This document shows, piece after piece, positions 8,865 to 16,333 of a stretch of DNA of 36,520 bases. The translations under genes were made by a program, and so were the position numbers. This stretch comes from Streptomyces sp. E2N166 (GTDB taxonomy: Bacteria; Actinomycetota; Actinomycetes; Streptomycetales; Streptomycetaceae). How positions within the stretch are numbered: the first letter of the stretch is position 1; every line of letters starts with the position of its first letter. The stretch spans positions 379,413 through 415,932 of the forward strand of contig NZ_RAIF01000018.1 of the NCBI RefSeq assembly GCF_003671715.1. The letters are read 5' to 3'. The notes under the pieces were generated by a model. The model made no database searches and was not told where the DNA came from. It was given only the letters and a program-made list of their open reading frames with translations.

Positions 8865-10268
8865 ATGGCTTCAAGCTTCGGTGCTGCTCAGGTGCTGGTC
8901 GCCTCCAACAGGGGGCCGGTCTCGTACGAGGTACGGGAGGACGGTTCGCTGCACGCCAGACGCGGCGGTGGCGGGCTGGTCTCCGGACTGTCGGCCATCG
9001 GGCCGGACGCGGGGGCGCTGTGGGTGTGCTCCGCGTTGAGCGACGGCGACCGCGAGGCGGTACGGCGCGGGGCCGGCGAGGACGGCGTACGGATGCTGGA
9101 CGTACCGGCCGACGTGCACGCGGACGCGTACAACGGCATCGCCAACTCCGTGCTGTGGTTCGTGCACCACATGCTCTACCAGACCCCGCTCGAGCCGGTC
9201 TTCGACGCGGAGTTCCGGCGGCAGTGGGCCTCCTACGAGGCGTACAACCGGGCCTTCTCCGAGGCGCTGGCCGAGGAGGCGGCCGAGGGCGCGGTCGCGA
9301 TCGTGCAGGACTACCACCTGACGCTGGTGCCGGGGATGCTGCGGGAGCTGCGGCCGGATCTCCGGATCGGCCACTTCTCGCACACGCCGTGGGCGCCGGT
9401 CGACTACTTCCGGCTGCTGCCGGACGACATCGCCGAGCAGGTGCTGCGCGGCATGCTCGGCGCCGACCGGCTCGGGTTCCTCACCCGTCGGTGGGCGGAC
9501 GCGTTCACCGCGTGCTGCGACGCCGTGGTGGGCGGGGCCGGTGGCACCGAGATCGGCGTGCACGGGCTCGGCGCGGACGCGGACTTCCTGCGGCAGCGGT
9601 CGCACGAGGCCGACGTGGAAGAGCGGATGGCGGCGCTGCGGACGGAGATCGGTCAGGGCCCGGACGGGAGCGCGCGCCGGACGATCGTGCGGGTGGACCG
9701 GACCGAGCTGTCGAAGAACATCGTGCGGGGGCTGCTGGCGTACCGGGAGCTGCTGGCCGGGCGGCCCGAGTGGCGCGAACGGGTCGTGCACGTCGCGTTC
9801 GCCTACCCCTCGCGGCAGGATCTCGCCGTGTACCGGGACTACACCGCCGAGGTGCGGCGGGTCGCGGACTCGATCAACGAGGAGTTCGGGACGGCCGGGT
9901 GGACGCCGGTCGTGCTGCACGTGAAGGACGACTTCTCGCGGTCGCTGGCGGCGTACCGGCTGGCGGACGTGGCGCTGGTCAACCCCGTCCGGGACGGGAT
10001 GAACCTCGTCGCGAAGGAGGTGCCGGTCGTCTCCGACGAGGGGTGCGTGCTGGTGCTGTCCCGGGAGGCGGGGGCGTACGAGGAGTTGGGGGACGACGCG
10101 GTGGTAGTGAATCCGTACGACGTGTCGGGGACGGCGGAGGCGTTGCACGAGGCGTTGTCGGTCGGTGCCGGGGAGCGGGCGGAGCGGTCGAAGCGGTTGG
10201 CGGCGGCGGGGACGGCGTTGCCTCCGGCGCGGTGGTTTCTTGAGCAGTTGGAGGCGTTGAGGTCTTGA
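8865..10268 (+). CDS. otsA: Trehalose-6-phosphate synthase
   Basis: A 467-residue GT20 retaining glycosyltransferase that joins UDP- or GDP-glucose and glucose-6-phosphate into trehalose-6-phosphate in the cytoplasm. It has ASNRGPVSYE at the N-terminus, FVHHMLYQTP, VQDYHLTLVPGML, HFSHTPWAPVDYF, VDRTELSKNIVRG and the sugar-nucleotide signature NPVRDGMNLVAKE followed by SREAGAYEEL. I chose the ATG at 8865 because the leaderless -10 TAGGTT sits 7 nt upstream and the product begins just before the conserved NRGP loop. It converges with otsB, which completes the pathway. Expression is probably stress- or stationary-phase-linked, but no specific operator is seen. Confidence 0.95.
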   Translation: MASSFGAAQVLVASNRGPVSYEVREDGSLHARRGGGGLVSGLSAIGPDAGALWVCSALSDGDREAVRRGAGEDGVRMLDVPADVHADAYNGIANSVLWFVHHMLYQTPLEPVFDAEFRRQWASYEAYNRAFSEALAEEAAEGAVAIVQDYHLTLVPGMLRELRPDLRIGHFSHTPWAPVDYFRLLPDDIAEQVLRGMLGADRLGFLTRRWADAFTACCDAVVGGAGGTEIGVHGLGADADFLRQRSHEADVEERMAALRTEIGQGPDGSARRTIVRVDRTELSKNIVRGLLAYRELLAGRPEWRERVVHVAFAYPSRQDLAVYRDYTAEVRRVADSINEEFGTAGWTPVVLHVKDDFSRSLAAYRLADVALVNPVRDGMNLVAKEVPVVSDEGCVLVLSREAGAYEELGDDAVVVNPYDVSGTAEALHEALSVGAGERAERSKRLAAAGTALPPARWFLEQLEALRS

Positions 10269-10348
10269 TTGCCGGGTGATCCGGCGTTGGGGCTGAGCGG
10301 GGGTGGGTCGCGCGGCCCGGCGCCGCCGGGGTGCCGCCTGCGCCCACC

Positions 10349-10369
10349 CGTGCCGCCCTAGGCGGCACG
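10349..10369. terminator. Bidirectional terminator between otsA and otsB
   Basis: A perfect 9-bp stem, CGTGCCGCC (10349-10357) with GGCGGCACG (10361-10369), has a 3-nt loop. It lies between two converging genes, so it could serve both. Confidence 0.7.
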
Positions 10370-10395
10370 AATGCCCGCAGGCTGGGGCGGAGCTG

Positions 10396-11265
10396 CTACG
10401 CGAGGCGTGCGGCCAGGGAACGCAGGAGGTGCACCACGCCTTCCGGGCCGTCGACCACCACGTCGGCTCGTTCGCGGAGGTCGGGCACCTCGTCGCTGCC
10501 GCTGCAGACCAGGAGGCCGGGGGTGCCCTCCGTGCGGAGGGTCTCGACGGCCGTGAAGGCGGGGAGGTCGCCGAGGTCGTCGCCGGCGTAGAGGACGGCC
10601 CCCGCGTCCAGCTCCCGGACGTACTCCCGCAGGGCGGCGCCCTTGTCCATGCCGGGTGGGCGCAGTTCCAGGACCATGCGGCCCGGTTCGACGATGAGGC
10701 CGTGGCGGGTGGCGAGGCCGGCGAGCGGGGCGCGCAGGGTGTCGAAGGCGGCCTGGGGATCGGGGGCGCGGCGGGTGTGGACGGCGACCGCGTGGCCCTT
10801 CTCCTCGATCCACGTGCCCTGGCCCGCCCCGGAGCGCTCCAGCAGCCCCGGCAGCTCGGCGCGGACGGCGGCGACGCCGGGGTGCGGTTCGGGGGTGGTG
10901 AGCGCGCCGGTGGCGGCGTCCCAGCGCTCGGCGCCGTAGTGGCCGAGGACGACGAGGTGATCCAGGCCGGGGATGTCCGCGAAGCCGCCGTGGTGGACCG
11001 CGACCTCGGCCGGGCGGCCGGTGATCACCGCGACGGAGGCGACCTTCGGGGCGAGGGCCGCGAGCGCCGGTACGGCGTCCGGGTGGGCGCGGGCCCGGTC
11101 GGGGTCGGCGACGATCGGGGCGAGCGTGCCGTCGAAGTCGAGGGCGATCACCGCGCGGCCGGGGGCGGCGAGGAGGGCGTCGAGCCCTTCGCGCCCGGCC
11201 GCCGTCGCGGGGGTCGGCAGGTGGTCCGGGGAGTCGTCACGGGTGGAGTCCTGGTGGCTGCCCAT
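10396..11265 (-). CDS. otsB: Trehalose-6-phosphate phosphatase
   Basis: A 289-residue HAD-superfamily phosphatase that removes phosphate from trehalose-6-phosphate to give trehalose. Motif I is ALDFDGTLAPI (nucleophile and acid/base Asp near residues 43-45), motif II is VITGRP, the motif III lysine is in MDKGAALRE, and motif IV is YAGDDLGDLPAF. The start ATG at 11265 has TAGGTT exactly 6 nt upstream and no ribosome-binding site, so it is probably leaderless. It faces otsA tail to tail rather than lying in one operon. Confidence 0.94.
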   Translation of the reverse strand: MGSHQDSTRDDSPDHLPTPATAAGREGLDALLAAPGRAVIALDFDGTLAPIVADPDRARAHPDAVPALAALAPKVASVAVITGRPAEVAVHHGGFADIPGLDHLVVLGHYGAERWDAATGALTTPEPHPGVAAVRAELPGLLERSGAGQGTWIEEKGHAVAVHTRRAPDPQAAFDTLRAPLAGLATRHGLIVEPGRMVLELRPPGMDKGAALREYVRELDAGAVLYAGDDLGDLPAFTAVETLRTEGTPGLLVCSGSDEVPDLRERADVVVDGPEGVVHLLRSLAARLA

Positions 11266-11277
11266 ACCGCGAACCTA
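11266..11277 (-). promoter_or_regulatory. Leaderless-type promoter of otsB
   Basis: Minus-strand TAGGTT (11277-11272) lies 6 nt before the ATG. The same hexamer precedes otsA, suggesting both are read by a similar sigma factor. Confidence 0.6.
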
Positions 11278-11300
11278 TCCCGCCGGGGCGGAAGACAATC

Positions 11301-11410
11301 TCACCGCTGCCTCGCCACTGCCTTCCTGCCGCCTCGCCACTGCGTACCGCTGCCTCACCGCTGCGTTACTACTGAGCCACCGCTGCCTTACTCACCGCCG
11401 CCTCACCGCT
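11301..11410. repeat. Imperfect short tandem repeats, unit about CTCACCGCTGC
   Basis: The otsB-upstream gap holds several diverged copies of an 11-nt unit (CTCACCGCTGC, CTCGCCACTGC, CTCACCGCCGC and similar), with irregular spacing. The array runs into the last codons of the DUF3263 gene. It looks like simple-sequence expansion; no function is seen. Confidence 0.55.
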
Positions 11411-11627
11411 CCGAGCGGCGCGACTCCCGTATCCGGCGCAGGCGGTTGACCGTCACCGGGTCGGCCGCCAGGGCGCGGGGGTCGTCCAGGAGGGCGTTGA
11501 GCAGCTGGTAGTAGCGGACGGGGGCCAGGCCCAGCTCCTCGCGGATCGCGCGCTCCTTCGCGCCGGGGCCGGAAAAGCCGCGGCGCTCCAGCGCGAGGAT
11601 GTCGCGCTCCCTCTGTCCCAGGTCCAT
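11403..11627 (-). CDS. DUF3263-type small protein
   Basis: A 74-residue basic protein, MDLGQRERDILALERRG at the start, with REELGLAPVRYYQLLNALL and VNRLRRIRESR. This matches the actinobacterial DUF3263 family as I remember it. The ERAIREELGL-x-PVRYYQLLN segment suggests a helix-turn-helix, so DNA binding is possible but unproven. I prefer the ATG at 11627-11625 because TACGGT lies 7 nt upstream (leaderless type). A GTG at 11651 would add eight residues. It is 51 bp downstream of the sugar-binding protein gene on the same strand, but the internal promoter suggests separate expression. Confidence 0.8.
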   Translation of the reverse strand: MDLGQRERDILALERRGFSGPGAKERAIREELGLAPVRYYQLLNALLDDPRALAADPVTVNRLRRIRESRRSER

Positions 11628-11678
11628 GGACGGCACCGTAACGCCCGCCACCGACAGCGGGCCGATGCCCGCTGCCCG

Positions 11679-12944
11679 CTACTCGGCGCTGCCCGCCCGC
11701 ATCGCCGTCGTCTGGAGCTGGCCGAGTACCTCCTCGGGGCTGCCGCCGGGGGCGACCGCCTGGCCGATCTGCTTCTTGACGTCCGCGCTGACCGAGGCCC
11801 AGGAGGTCTTGCCGACCGGGTACAGCTCGGAGAGCAGCAGCTCGTCCAGGAAGGGCTTGAGCTTCTTGTCCTCCGCGGCCGTGCTCATGACCTGGGACGC
11901 GGACGTGGTCACCGGCAGCAGGTCGTACTCGCGGGAGAAGTCGAGGACGTTCTCGTCGCTGTAGACGAAGTCGAGGAAGTCGCCGATCTCCTCCTGGTGG
12001 CCGTTCTTCTTGAAGGCCGTCATCCAGTCGGTGACGCCGAGCGTGTTCCGGCTCTCGCCGTCGACGCCGGGCGTGGTCACCATGCCGTACTTCACCCCCT
12101 TGTCGGAGGCCATCTTCATCAGCGAGGGGTGCCCGTTGAGCATGCCGACGTCGCCGTTGGCGAAGGCGGCGAAGGCGTCGGCCCGGTCGAGCTCTCCGGG
12201 GGCGACCGGGCCGGTGAGGCCCTCGCCGACCAGTTCGTCCCGCAGCCAGGTGAAGGTGGTGACGTTCTGCGGCGAGTCGACGGAATAGGTGCCGACATCG
12301 TCGGTGTAGCCGCCCCCGCCGCTGAGCATCCACTGCATCGTCTCGGCCTGCGCCTCCTCGGCGCCCAGCGGCAGCGCGTACGGGTACTTCACGCCCTCGG
12401 CCTTGAGCGCCTCGGCGGCGTCCGCGAGGTCGTCCCAGCTCTTGGGCGGGGTGACGCCGGCCTTTTCGAGGAGGGTCTTGTTGTAGAAGAGCACGCGGGT
12501 GGAGGCCGCGAAGGGCAGGCCGTACTGCACCCCGTTGACCTGGCCCGCGCCGGCGAGCTGGGAGACGAAGTCGGCCTGGACCGGTATGGAGAGCACGTCG
12601 TCGGCGCTGTAGAGCAGGTCCTTGTCCGCGTAGTCGGAGTAGGCGCCGATCTGCGCCATGTCGGGTGCCTCGCCGGCCTCGACCATCTCGCGGACCTTGC
12701 GGTCGACGTCGGTCCAGGAGTGGACGGTGACGTCCACGTGCACGCCGGGGTGCTCGGCCTCGTAGGCCCTGGCCAGCTCGTCCCAGTATTTCTGGGAGCT
12801 GTTGGCCTTGCTGTCGCCGTAGTCGGCGGCGACCAGCCTCAGCGTCACCTCGCCGGAGTCCCCGGTGAGCCCGCAGCCGCCGAGGACCGCTGTCATGCCC
12901 AGTGCGGACACCACCGCGATCGTTCCTGTCCTACGCCGCTGCAC
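11679..12944 (-). CDS. ABC-transporter sugar-binding lipoprotein
   Basis: A 421-residue family 1 extracellular solute-binding protein. The N-terminus is a lipoprotein signal: MQRRRTGTIA, a hydrophobic stretch and the lipobox LGGC with Cys24. The mature part has the usual cluster B fold markers such as YGLPFAASTRVLFYNK, SWDDLADAAEAL and a late AFANGDVGMLNGHPSL. No permease or ATPase genes are adjacent, so it must use a transporter encoded elsewhere, perhaps with a shared MsiK-type ATPase. It is divergent from nagK-nagA across two DasR-like sites, pointing to an amino sugar or chito-oligosaccharide as ligand. The GTG start has GGGGA 6 nt upstream. Confidence 0.9.
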   Translation of the reverse strand: MQRRRTGTIAVVSALGMTAVLGGCGLTGDSGEVTLRLVAADYGDSKANSSQKYWDELARAYEAEHPGVHVDVTVHSWTDVDRKVREMVEAGEAPDMAQIGAYSDYADKDLLYSADDVLSIPVQADFVSQLAGAGQVNGVQYGLPFAASTRVLFYNKTLLEKAGVTPPKSWDDLADAAEALKAEGVKYPYALPLGAEEAQAETMQWMLSGGGGYTDDVGTYSVDSPQNVTTFTWLRDELVGEGLTGPVAPGELDRADAFAAFANGDVGMLNGHPSLMKMASDKGVKYGMVTTPGVDGESRNTLGVTDWMTAFKKNGHQEEIGDFLDFVYSDENVLDFSREYDLLPVTTSASQVMSTAAEDKKLKPFLDELLLSELYPVGKTSWASVSADVKKQIGQAVAPGGSPEEVLGQLQTTAMRAGSAE

Positions 12945-13026
12945 CGTGATTCCCCAACCCTGCCGACGACTCGTCGTTCACTGCTTTGCTTACGCGTTCG
13001 CTTGTTCGCTTGTCCGCTTAACGGAT

Positions 13027-13042
13027 TAAGGTCTACACCACG
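13027..13042. promoter_or_regulatory. Weaker DasR-like dre site
   Basis: TAAGGTCTACACCACG matches 11 of 16 positions of the dre pattern ACTGGTCTAGACCACT, including GGTCTA and ACCAC. It sits 2 bp from a better site, between the divergent sugar-binding protein and nagK genes. Confidence 0.55.
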
Positions 13043-13044
13043 GC

Positions 13045-13060
13045 AGTGGACTAGACCTCT
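13045..13060. promoter_or_regulatory. DasR-like dre operator
   Basis: AGTGGACTAGACCTCT follows the dre consensus A(C/G)TGGTCTAGACCA(C/G)T with two mismatches. DasR is the GntR-type GlcNAc-responsive repressor that controls nag genes in Streptomyces. Its place 28 bp before nagK suits repression of nagK-nagA and perhaps of the divergent gene. Confidence 0.78.
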
Positions 13061-13087
13061 CCCGGGTCAACGGGCCACACTGTCCCC

Positions 13088-14044
13088 GTGAGACATGTCA
13101 TCGCCCTCGATGTGGGCGGCACCGGGATGAAGGCCGCCCTGGCGGGGCCGGGGGGCGAGCTGCTGCACCAGGCCCGCCGGGCCACCGGCCGCGACCGCGG
13201 GCCCGACGCCGTCGTCGCGGGCATCCTGGACTTCGCCGCCGAACTGCGCGCCTACGGTGCCGACCGGTTCGGCGAGCCCGCCCGTGCCGCCGGTGTGGCC
13301 GTCCCCGGCATCATCGACGAGGAGCACGGCACCGCCGTGTACGCGGCCAACCTCGGCTGGCGCGACGTACCGCTGCGGGCACTGCTCGGCGACCGGCTCG
13401 ACGGCATCCCGGTCGCCCTCGGTCACGACGTGCGCACCGGCGGACTCGCCGAGGGCCGGATCGGGGCCGGTCGGGGCGCCGACCGGTTCTTGTTCGTGCC
13501 GCTGGGCACCGGCATCGCGGGCGCCATCGGCATCGACGGCCGGGTGGAGTCGGGCGCCCACGGCTTCGCGGGCGAGATCGGCCACATCGTCGTACGGCCC
13601 GGTGGCACCCCGTGTCCGTGCGGGCAGCGTGGCTGCCTGGAGCGGTTCGCGTCCGCGTCGGCGGTCAGCCAGGCGTGGGCCGAGGCGTGCGGCGACCCGG
13701 ACGCGGACGCCGCCGACTGCGCCGAGGCCGTCGAGGCGGGCGACGCCCGCGCGCTCGCCGTGTGGCAGGGCGCCGTGGACGCGCTCGCCGACGGGCTGGT
13801 CACCGCGCTCACTCTGCTGGACCCGCGCGTCCTGATCATCGGTGGCGGCCTCGCCGAGGCGGGGGAAACCTTGTTCACACCGCTGCGGGACGCCGTCCGG
13901 CGGCGCGTCACCTTCCAGAAGCTGCCGGAACTGGTCCCCGCGGCGCTGGGGGACACCGCCGGCTGCCTGGGTGCCGGGCTCATGGCCTGGGACCTGCTCA
14001 GCACCGCTCCTACGACCGCGACTCCCCCGGAGGTAACCACCTGA
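13088..14044 (+). CDS. nagK: N-acetylglucosamine kinase, ROK family
   Basis: A 318-residue ROK sugar kinase that phosphorylates GlcNAc (probably) at O6 using ATP. The phosphate loop is ALDVGGTGMKAAL near residues 6-18. The zinc-binding signature is CPCGQRGCLE, preceded by GEIGH, whose Glu and His take part in sugar and zinc binding. There is no N-terminal helix-turn-helix, so this is a kinase rather than a ROK repressor. The GTG start has no ribosome-binding site and a weak -10-like CACACT 6 nt upstream. Its stop codon overlaps the nagA start, and a DasR-like site lies just upstream, which supports the GlcNAc assignment over glucose. Confidence 0.88.
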   Translation: MRHVIALDVGGTGMKAALAGPGGELLHQARRATGRDRGPDAVVAGILDFAAELRAYGADRFGEPARAAGVAVPGIIDEEHGTAVYAANLGWRDVPLRALLGDRLDGIPVALGHDVRTGGLAEGRIGAGRGADRFLFVPLGTGIAGAIGIDGRVESGAHGFAGEIGHIVVRPGGTPCPCGQRGCLERFASASAVSQAWAEACGDPDADAADCAEAVEAGDARALAVWQGAVDALADGLVTALTLLDPRVLIIGGGLAEAGETLFTPLRDAVRRRVTFQKLPELVPAALGDTAGCLGAGLMAWDLLSTAPTTATPPEVTT

Positions 14045-15189
14045 TGGCCCCAAGCAAGGTTCTCGCCGGTGCCCGGGTGGTACTGCCCACCGGCACCGTG
14101 GACGACGGGCGCGTGATCGTCGACGGCACGCGGATCGCGGACACGGCGGCCCCGGAGACGGAAGTCATCGACGTATCGGGCCACTGGGTGGTCCCCGGCT
14201 TCGTCGACATCCACAACCACGGTGGCGGCGGCGCCTCCTTCGCCGGCGGCACCCACGAGGACATCCTCAAGGGCGTCCACACCCACCGCCGGCACGGCAC
14301 GACGACGGTGGTCGCCTCCGCCGTCACCGGTGACCTGGACTTCCTCGCCCGGCACGCCGGGGTGCTCGCCGAGCTGGCCCAGCAGGGCGACATCGCCGGC
14401 GTCCACTTCGAGGGGCCGTTCATCTCCCCGTGCCGCAAGGGCGCGCACGACGAGCAGCTGCTGCGCGACCCCGACCCGGCCGAGGTCCGCAAGCTGATCG
14501 ACGCCGCGCACGGCCACGCGAAGATGATGACGCTGGCCACCGAGCTGCCGGGCGGCCTGGACTCCGTACGGCTGCTGGCGGAGCACGGCGTGATCGCGGC
14601 GGTCGGACACACCGACGCCACTTACGAGCAGACGCTCCAGGCCATCGACGCGGGCGCCACGGTCGCCACGCACCTGTTCAACGCGATGCCGCCGCTCGGC
14701 CACCGCGCCCCCGGCCCGATCACCGCGCTGCTGGAGGACGAGCGGATCACCGTAGAGCTGATCAACGACGGCACACATCTGCACCCGGCCGCGCTCCGCC
14801 TCGCCTTCCACCACGCGGGCGCCGCCCGGGTCGCCTTCATCACCGACGCGATGGACGCGGCCGGCTTCGGCGACGGCCGCTACCTGCTCGGCCCGATGGA
14901 GGTCGAGGTCGCCGACGGCGTGGCCCGGCTGGTGGAGGGCGGCTCGATCGCGGGCTCCACGCTCACCCTGGACCGCGCCTTCAAGCGGGCGGTGACGGTG
15001 GACGAGCTGCCCGTCGAGGACGTCGTCGCGGCGATCTCCGCCAACCCGGCGCGGCTGCTCGGCCTGGCCGACCGGGTCGGCTCCCTGGAACCCGGGAAGG
15101 ACGCCGACCTGGTGGTCCTGGACGACGCCTTCGACCTGGTGGGCGTGATGCGCCGGGGCGAATGGGTGGTCGATCCCCAAGTGGGCTGA
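14044..15189 (+). CDS. nagA: N-acetylglucosamine-6-phosphate deacetylase
   Basis: A 381-residue amidohydrolase that removes acetate from GlcNAc-6-phosphate, giving glucosamine-6-phosphate for NagB. Metal and substrate residues sit in DIHNHGGGG (the HxH pair), HFEGPFISP, GHTDATYEQ, THLFNAMPPL and FITDAMDAAG, all in canonical order. The C-terminal NPARLLGL and GKDADLVVLD are typical of the fold. GGAGGT lies 8 nt before the ATG, and the start overlaps the nagK stop (TGATG), so the two are translationally coupled. A much longer open frame in phase upstream overlaps nagK and is not real. Confidence 0.95.
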   Translation: MAPSKVLAGARVVLPTGTVDDGRVIVDGTRIADTAAPETEVIDVSGHWVVPGFVDIHNHGGGGASFAGGTHEDILKGVHTHRRHGTTTVVASAVTGDLDFLARHAGVLAELAQQGDIAGVHFEGPFISPCRKGAHDEQLLRDPDPAEVRKLIDAAHGHAKMMTLATELPGGLDSVRLLAEHGVIAAVGHTDATYEQTLQAIDAGATVATHLFNAMPPLGHRAPGPITALLEDERITVELINDGTHLHPAALRLAFHHAGAARVAFITDAMDAAGFGDGRYLLGPMEVEVADGVARLVEGGSIAGSTLTLDRAFKRAVTVDELPVEDVVAAISANPARLLGLADRVGSLEPGKDADLVVLDDAFDLVGVMRRGEWVVDPQVG

Positions 15190-15200
15190 TCCGTCCCCGA

Positions 15201-15233
15201 GTCCGGCCCCGGACCGGCCCACGGTGGCCGGAC
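15201..15233 (+). terminator. Possible terminator after nagA
   Basis: GTCCGGCC (15201-15208) pairs with GGCCGGAC (15226-15233), and an alternative 9-bp stem with one mismatch uses 15211-15219. It is 11 bp past the nagA stop. The loop is long, so confidence is limited. Confidence 0.4.
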
Positions 15234-15269
15234 CGGGGGTGGGCCCGCCGCCGTCCTTTTGGCATGATC

Positions 15270-15306
15270 GTGTCCCCGGAACACACCGGAGCGAATCCGG
15301 GGACAC
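15270..15306 (+). promoter_or_regulatory. Inverted repeat in the leader of the PfkB kinase gene
   Basis: GTGTCCCCGGA (15270-15280) and TCCGGGGACAC (15296-15306) form a perfect 11-bp dyad with a 15-nt spacer. It starts just after a -10-like CATGAT (15263-15268). It could be an operator or a leader hairpin; the regulator is unknown. Confidence 0.4.
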
Positions 15307-15342
15307 ACGGCAGCCGCAGCCGATCGGGGGAGGTCGACACAG

Positions 15343-16293
15343 GTGACACAGGTGACGCGGGTGATCCTCACCGTCACGCTGAACACCGCTCTCGACATCA
15401 CCTACCGTGTCCCGGCCCTGCGCCCCCACGCCTCCCACCGGGTCACCGCGGTGACGGAGCGCCCCGGCGGCAAGGGCCTGAACGTGGCCCGGGTGCTGGC
15501 GGCCCTCGGGCACGAGGTGACGGTCACCGGCTTCGCGGGCGGCACCACCGGGGGCGTCGTCCGCGAGGGACTCACCGGCGTGCGCGGGGTGACCGACGCG
15601 CTCGTACCGGTCGCGGGGGCGACCCGCCGCACCATCGCCGTCGTCGACGAACGCACCGGCGACACCACCCAGCTCAACGAACCCGGCCCGGCCGTCGCCC
15701 CCGCCGAATGGAACGCCTTCCAGGAGACCTACGAGGACCTGCTGGCCGGCGCCGCCGCGGTGGCCCTGTGCGGCAGTCTGCCGCCGGGCGTCCCGGTGAA
15801 CGCCTATGCCGGGCTGGTGCGCACCGCCCGCGCCGCCGGCGTCCCCGTCCTGCTGGACACCAGCGGGGAGCCGCTGCGCCGGGGGGTCGCCGCCCGACCG
15901 GACCTGATCAAGCCGAACGCCGACGAACTCGCCGAGCTGACCGGTTCGCACGAGCCGCTGCGGGCCACCCAGGCCGCCCGGCGCCGCGGTGCCCGCTCGG
16001 TGGTCGCCTCGCTGGGCGCCGAGGGGCTGCTCGCGGTGACCCCGGAGGGCCGCTGGCGGGCCGCACCGCCCGCCCGCGTCCACGGCAACCCGACGGGTGC
16101 GGGGGACTCGGTCGTCGCGGGACTGCTTGCCGGCCTGGTCGAGCACCTGCCCTGGCCGGACCGCCTGGCCCGCGCGGTCGCCCTGTCCGCGGCGACGGTG
16201 CTGGCACCGGTGGCGGGCGAGTTCGACCGGGGGGCGTACGAGGAGCTGCTCGGACGCGGGGTCGCGGTGACTGCGGAGGCGGGCGCGGCGTGA
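15343..16293 (+). CDS. PfkB-family sugar-phosphate kinase (1-phosphofructokinase/tagatose-6-P kinase type)
   Basis: A 316-residue ribokinase-fold enzyme of the FruK/LacC branch. It begins VILTVTLNTALDITY, the hallmark of hexose-phosphate kinases, followed by RPGGKGLNVARVLAALG. LCGSLPPGVP and KPNADELAELTG are present, and NPTGAGDSVVAGL (about residues 249-261) carries the anion hole and catalytic Asp. The substrate is probably a ketohexose phosphate; fructose-1-P and tagatose-6-P cannot be separated by eye. A GTG start with GGGGGAGG about 10 nt upstream is preferred; two later in-frame GTGs exist. It follows nagA but has its own leader with an inverted repeat. Confidence 0.85.
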   Translation: MTQVTRVILTVTLNTALDITYRVPALRPHASHRVTAVTERPGGKGLNVARVLAALGHEVTVTGFAGGTTGGVVREGLTGVRGVTDALVPVAGATRRTIAVVDERTGDTTQLNEPGPAVAPAEWNAFQETYEDLLAGAAAVALCGSLPPGVPVNAYAGLVRTARAAGVPVLLDTSGEPLRRGVAARPDLIKPNADELAELTGSHEPLRATQAARRRGARSVVASLGAEGLLAVTPEGRWRAAPPARVHGNPTGAGDSVVAGLLAGLVEHLPWPDRLARAVALSAATVLAPVAGEFDRGAYEELLGRGVAVTAEAGAA

Positions 16294-16333
16294 CGCGCCG
16301 GCCCGTCACGCGCCAGGGCCTGTCCGCCAGCGC

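Noticed and set aside
13000..13020. Short TTCGCTTG-like tandem repeat near the nagK control region
   Set aside because: Only about two and a half 8-bp units; too short to claim as a repeat feature or operator.
13423..16146. 907-codon minus-strand frame across nagK, nagA and the PfkB kinase
   Set aside because: It is antisense to three genes with intact catalytic motifs; its product is repetitive Arg/Gly/Asp sequence typical of GC-rich shadows.
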